This document shows, in pieces, positions 5,447 to 7,299 of a stretch of 7,299 nucleotides of DNA. This DNA is from Patescibacteria group bacterium (GTDB lineage: Bacteria; Patescibacteriota; Patescibacteriia; 2-12-FULL-60-25). The stretch spans positions 1 through 7,299 of the forward strand of contig JAHJFW010000072.1 in assembly GCA_018824765.1 (NCBI GenBank), read 5' to 3'. The position numbers and the translations under genes were made by a program. The notes beneath the pieces were generated by a model, which saw only the letters and a list, made by a program, of their open reading frames with translations, did not search any database and had not been told where the DNA came from. Position 1 is the stretch's first letter. Every line of letters starts with the position of its first letter.

Positions 5447-5491
5447 GACTCCCTTTGACTTTATGGACTTTATGGACTTTTGACTCCCCCC
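5447..5491 (+). repeat. 9-bp tandem repeat (GACTTTATG) after rpsJ
   Basis: On the plus strand: GACTCCCTTT, GACTTTATG (5457-5465), GACTTTATG (5466-5474), GACTTTT, GACTCCCCCC. The two nonamers are bracketed by GACTCCC copies, and the block abuts the TAG stop of rpsJ (5491-5493). The core unit is identical to one of the units in the coding tail of rplV, showing that the same repeat occurs at two sites about 3.6 kb apart, once non-coding and once coding. Confidence 0.85.
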
Positions 5492-5835
5492 TACATTTTT
5501 ATTTCAACGTCCACACCTGCCGGAAGATTCAAACTAGTCAGTGATTCAATGGTTTTTGCATTCGGATCAAGGATATCGACAATGCGCTTATGAATCCTCA
5601 TTTCAAACTGTTCGCGCGCATTTTTATGGACAAACGTCGATCGGTTAACCGTCCACTTCTTCTTTTCAGTCGGCAGCGGCACCGGCCCGACCACCTTCGC
5701 TCCGCTTCTCTCGGCCGTATCAATAATAGTCCGCGTAGATTGGTCTATGATCTTATGGTCATAAGCCCTGATCTTAATTCTTACGCGTGAGACAGCGGCT
5801 TCTTTTGCAACGGCCTTCTTTGCGGTTTGAGTCAT
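5491..5835 (-). CDS. rpsJ: 30S ribosomal protein S10
   Basis: S10 is in the 30S head near the A site; as NusE it also joins NusB in antitermination. The 114-residue product contains the complete core: RVRIKIRAYDHKIIDQSTRTIIDTAERSGAKVVGPVPLPTEKKKWTVNRSTFVHKNAREQFEMRIHKRIVDIL (about 18-90), then LNLPAGVDVEIKM. Bacterial S10 is normally about 102 residues, and the extra length is an alanine/lysine-rich N-terminus (MTQTAKKAVAKEAAVS). The ATG at 5835 has AAGGAA six nt upstream, supporting the long form. It follows tuf by 23 nt, so the two are probably cotranscribed. Unlike the usual arrangement, rplC does not follow directly. Confidence 0.97.
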   Translation of the reverse strand: MTQTAKKAVAKEAAVSRVRIKIRAYDHKIIDQSTRTIIDTAERSGAKVVGPVPLPTEKKKWTVNRSTFVHKNAREQFEMRIHKRIVDILDPNAKTIESLTSLNLPAGVDVEIKM

Positions 5836-5847
5836 GGTCGATTCCTT
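5836..5847 (-). promoter_or_regulatory. Shine-Dalgarno site of rpsJ
   Basis: AAGGAA (5842-5847 on the minus strand) lies six nt before the ATG at 5835, in the 23-nt tuf-rpsJ gap. Another AAGG lies a few bases further upstream. It supports the chosen rpsJ start with its N-terminal extension. Confidence 0.8.
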
Positions 5848-5858
5848 AAACCTTTCAA

Positions 5859-7049
5859 TTATTTAATGATCTTGGTAACGACACCCGCGCCGACAGTCCT
5901 GCCTCCTTCGCGGATGGCGAAACGCATTTTCTCTTCCATGGCTACAGGCGTGATCAAGGTTACGCTCATCTGAACGGTGTCTCCCGGATTTACCATGGCT
6001 ACCGCTTCAGGCAACTTCACTTCACCGGTAACGTCGGTTGTGCGGATGTAGAACTGCGGCTTGTAACCGGTCAAAAACGGCTTATGACGTCCACCTTCCT
6101 CTTTGGTCAAGGCATATACCTCGGCTTCAAATTCAGTATGCGGAGTTATTGATCCGGGCTTTGCCAAAACCATGCCGCGCTCGATCTCTTCCTTCTTGAC
6201 ACCGCGGAGCAAAAGTCCGGCGTTGTCTCCGGCCATACCTTCCTGCAACTGTTTGTTGAACATTTCAATACCGGTCACGACGGTTTTGCGGGTTTCGCCC
6301 AAACCTACGATCTCAACTTCTTCGTTAATCTTGACCATGCCTCGCTCAATACGGCCGGTTGCCACTGTTCCGCGTCCTTCAATCGAGAACACGTCCTCGA
6401 CAGGCATGAGGAAAGGCTTTTCGGTTTCACGCTCAGGCTGTGGAATATATTCGTCCAAAGCATTCATCAGATCCATTACCGGCTTAGACGCGGTTTCATC
6501 GGACGGATTTTCCAACGCCTTCAAAGCAGAACCGCGAATCACTGGTGCATTGTCTCCGTCAAATTCATATTTGTTCAGAAGATCGCGCACCTCCTGCTCA
6601 ACCAAATCCACCAATTCAGGGTCATCGACCATGTCCACCTTGTTCAAAAAAACAACGATGGCCGGCACTCCCACCTGCCGAGCAAGCAGAATATGCTCGC
6701 GCGTCTGAGGCATGGGACCGTCAGTTGCGGCTACCACCAAAACCGCGCCGTCCATCTGCGCGGCGCCGGTAATCATGTTTTTGATGTAATCGGCGTGGCC
6801 CGGACAGTCAACGTGCGCGTAGTGGCGCTTATCCGTCTCATATTCCGTGTGCGCCGTCGCAATGGTAATACCGCGATTCTTGGACTCAGGGGCCTTATCA
6901 AGGTCATCAACGCCCTTCTTCTGGGCGATTTTACCGTGAGCACTTAAAACAGACAAAATCGCCGCGGTAAGGGTGGTTTTGCCGTGGTCAACGTGACCAA
7001 TTGTCCCCACATTTACATGGGGTTTGGAGCGATCAAACATTTCTGCCAT
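5859..7049 (-). CDS. tuf: Elongation factor Tu
   Basis: EF-Tu is the GTPase that carries aminoacyl-tRNA to the ribosomal A site. The 396 residues match the family (about 393-400). GTPase motifs are all present: P-loop GHVDHGKT (18-25), switch I RGITIATAH with the Mg-binding Thr62, DCPGH (81-85) with catalytic His85, NKVD (136-139) and SAL (174-176). Domains 2 and 3 are complete, with FSIEGRGTVATGRIERG, the RHKPFLTGYKPQFYIRTTDVTG stretch and the terminal VGAGVVTKIIK. The start MAEMFDRSKPHVNVGTIGHVD is the family start. No Shine-Dalgarno sequence is seen upstream (CTCTGCATCATCCAT). tuf heads the S10 genes; the gene before it is not recognisably fusA. Confidence 0.98.
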   Translation of the reverse strand: MAEMFDRSKPHVNVGTIGHVDHGKTTLTAAILSVLSAHGKIAQKKGVDDLDKAPESKNRGITIATAHTEYETDKRHYAHVDCPGHADYIKNMITGAAQMDGAVLVVAATDGPMPQTREHILLARQVGVPAIVVFLNKVDMVDDPELVDLVEQEVRDLLNKYEFDGDNAPVIRGSALKALENPSDETASKPVMDLMNALDEYIPQPERETEKPFLMPVEDVFSIEGRGTVATGRIERGMVKINEEVEIVGLGETRKTVVTGIEMFNKQLQEGMAGDNAGLLLRGVKKEEIERGMVLAKPGSITPHTEFEAEVYALTKEEGGRHKPFLTGYKPQFYIRTTDVTGEVKLPEAVAMVNPGDTVQMSVTLITPVAMEEKMRFAIREGGRTVGAGVVTKIIK

Positions 7050-7110
7050 ATGGATGATGCAGAGTTTAAAAAATAAAAACGTTTATTAACGCTTCGAATA
7101 AAGCTGTAGG

Positions 7111-7139
7111 ACTATATCAAAACCTAAAAAAAGGCGCAA
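7111..7139 (-). promoter_or_regulatory. Possible sigma-70-type promoter for tuf
   Basis: On the minus strand TATAGT (7111-7116) matches the -10 consensus at five of six positions. Exactly 17 nt upstream is TTGCGC (7134-7139), which matches only the TTG half of the -35 consensus. If real, transcription would start about 55 nt before the tuf ATG. The -35 hexamer falls inside the 3' arm of the terminator stem, so the end of one transcription unit and the start of the next would share the same bases. This is a pattern match only. Confidence 0.35.
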
Positions 7140-7156
7140 GAGGCGGCAATTCGCGC
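7126..7156 (-). terminator. Probable intrinsic terminator of the gene upstream of tuf
   Basis: Immediately after the stop of the upstream fragment, the minus strand reads GCGCGAA, a 10-nt loop, UUGCGCC, then seven U. The arms GCGC-G-AA and UUGCGC pair with one bulged G. The stem is short but is followed directly by a U7 tract, the normal form of a Rho-independent terminator. It would separate the upstream gene from the tuf-S10 unit. Confidence 0.6.
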
Positions 7157-7299
7157 TCACTCATCCTCCAGCGGCTCCAAATAAAAGCGTTCTTCCAGCG
7201 AAATTTCGGGGTTTTCTTGTGCCTGCTTAGCCAAATCTTCCAGCTGTACCGCCGCCTCTTCAACACGGCTTTTCAGCCTTTCCGCCGTCATTTCAGCAA
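7157..7299 (-). CDS. Unidentified acidic protein, C-terminal fragment
   Basis: An open frame enters from the window edge and ends at the TGA at 7157-7159. The 46 visible residues begin AEMTAERLKSRVEEAAVQLE and end FYLEPLEDE. They are strongly acidic and helix-prone (A/E/L/K/Q-rich up to about residue 28), with a hydrophobic FYLEPL near the end. I do not recognise a family. It does not resemble the C-terminus of EF-G or S7, which often precede tuf. An ATG at 7291 could make this a 44-residue standalone ORF, but no ribosome-binding site precedes it, so a cut longer gene is more likely. The terminator placed right after the stop supports a genuine gene end. Confidence 0.55.
   Translation of the reverse strand, partial: AEMTAERLKSRVEEAAVQLEDLAKQAQENPEISLEERFYLEPLEDE

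Noticed and set aside
5155..5448. 97-codon plus-strand open frame in the rpsJ-rplC spacer
   Set aside because: Its first 25 or so residues are translated TACGAAT repeat (repeating I-R-I/T-K/N patterns), it overlaps the rplC start, and its remaining part resembles no known protein. It is the only open frame in the spacer, so a small protein is not strictly excluded.
6103..6708. 201-codon open frame on the plus strand, antisense to tuf
   Set aside because: It lies entirely opposite the highly conserved EF-Tu gene. The product is a serine/arginine-rich string with no family resemblance, as expected from codon bias on the other strand.

Overview
The window is an almost fully coding block of translation genes, all on the minus strand, so it reads from high to low coordinates. 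The order is an unidentified C-terminal fragment, tuf (EF-Tu), rpsJ (S10), rplC (L3), rplD (L4), rplW (L23), rplB (L2), rpsS (S19), rplV (L22), rpsC (S3), rplP (L16), rpmC (L29), rpsQ (S17) and the first 13 codons of rplN (L14). This is the textbook bacterial S10 operon running into the spc operon, with tuf directly in front. Every gene is intact except the two cut by the window edges. The proteins are clearly bacterial.

The most likely source is a Patescibacteria/CPR genome (Parcubacteria-like). This is an inference. It rests on microsatellite-like 7-9 bp repeats packed into the junctions between ribosomal genes, the look of the L3 and L14 sequences, low-complexity extensions on L22 and L23, and the frequent lack of a Shine-Dalgarno sequence. 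No 16S gene is present to settle it.

Layout: 7157-7299 holds the end of an unrecognised acidic protein. 7111-7156 holds a probable intrinsic terminator merged with a possible promoter for tuf. 5859-7049 is tuf, followed 23 nt later by rpsJ. A 325-nt spacer (5166-5490) then separates rpsJ from rplC. It is bounded by two different tandem repeats and contains a long, well-paired hairpin that could compete with an alternative stem. rplC, rplD, rplW and rplB follow tightly, with gaps of 8 nt, a 14-nt overlap and 4 nt. A palindromic AT-rich element (2571-2659) fills the rplB-rpsS gap, and a second copy (983-1079) fills the rpsC-rplP gap. rplP, rpmC, rpsQ and rplN are again tightly packed.

The genes are conventional: EF-Tu delivers aminoacyl-tRNA, and the ribosomal proteins build the 30S head (S3, S10, S19), the 30S body (S17), the peptidyl-transferase surroundings (L2, L3, L4, L16), the exit tunnel and its mouth (L4, L22, L23, L29) and the subunit interface (L14). 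What is unusual lies between them. Four short-repeat families sit at five places in an operon that is normally free of repeats. One has apparently become coding sequence in the tail of L22, and another supplies the stop codon of S3. I found no defence system, CRISPR array, transposase, tRNA or rRNA gene.
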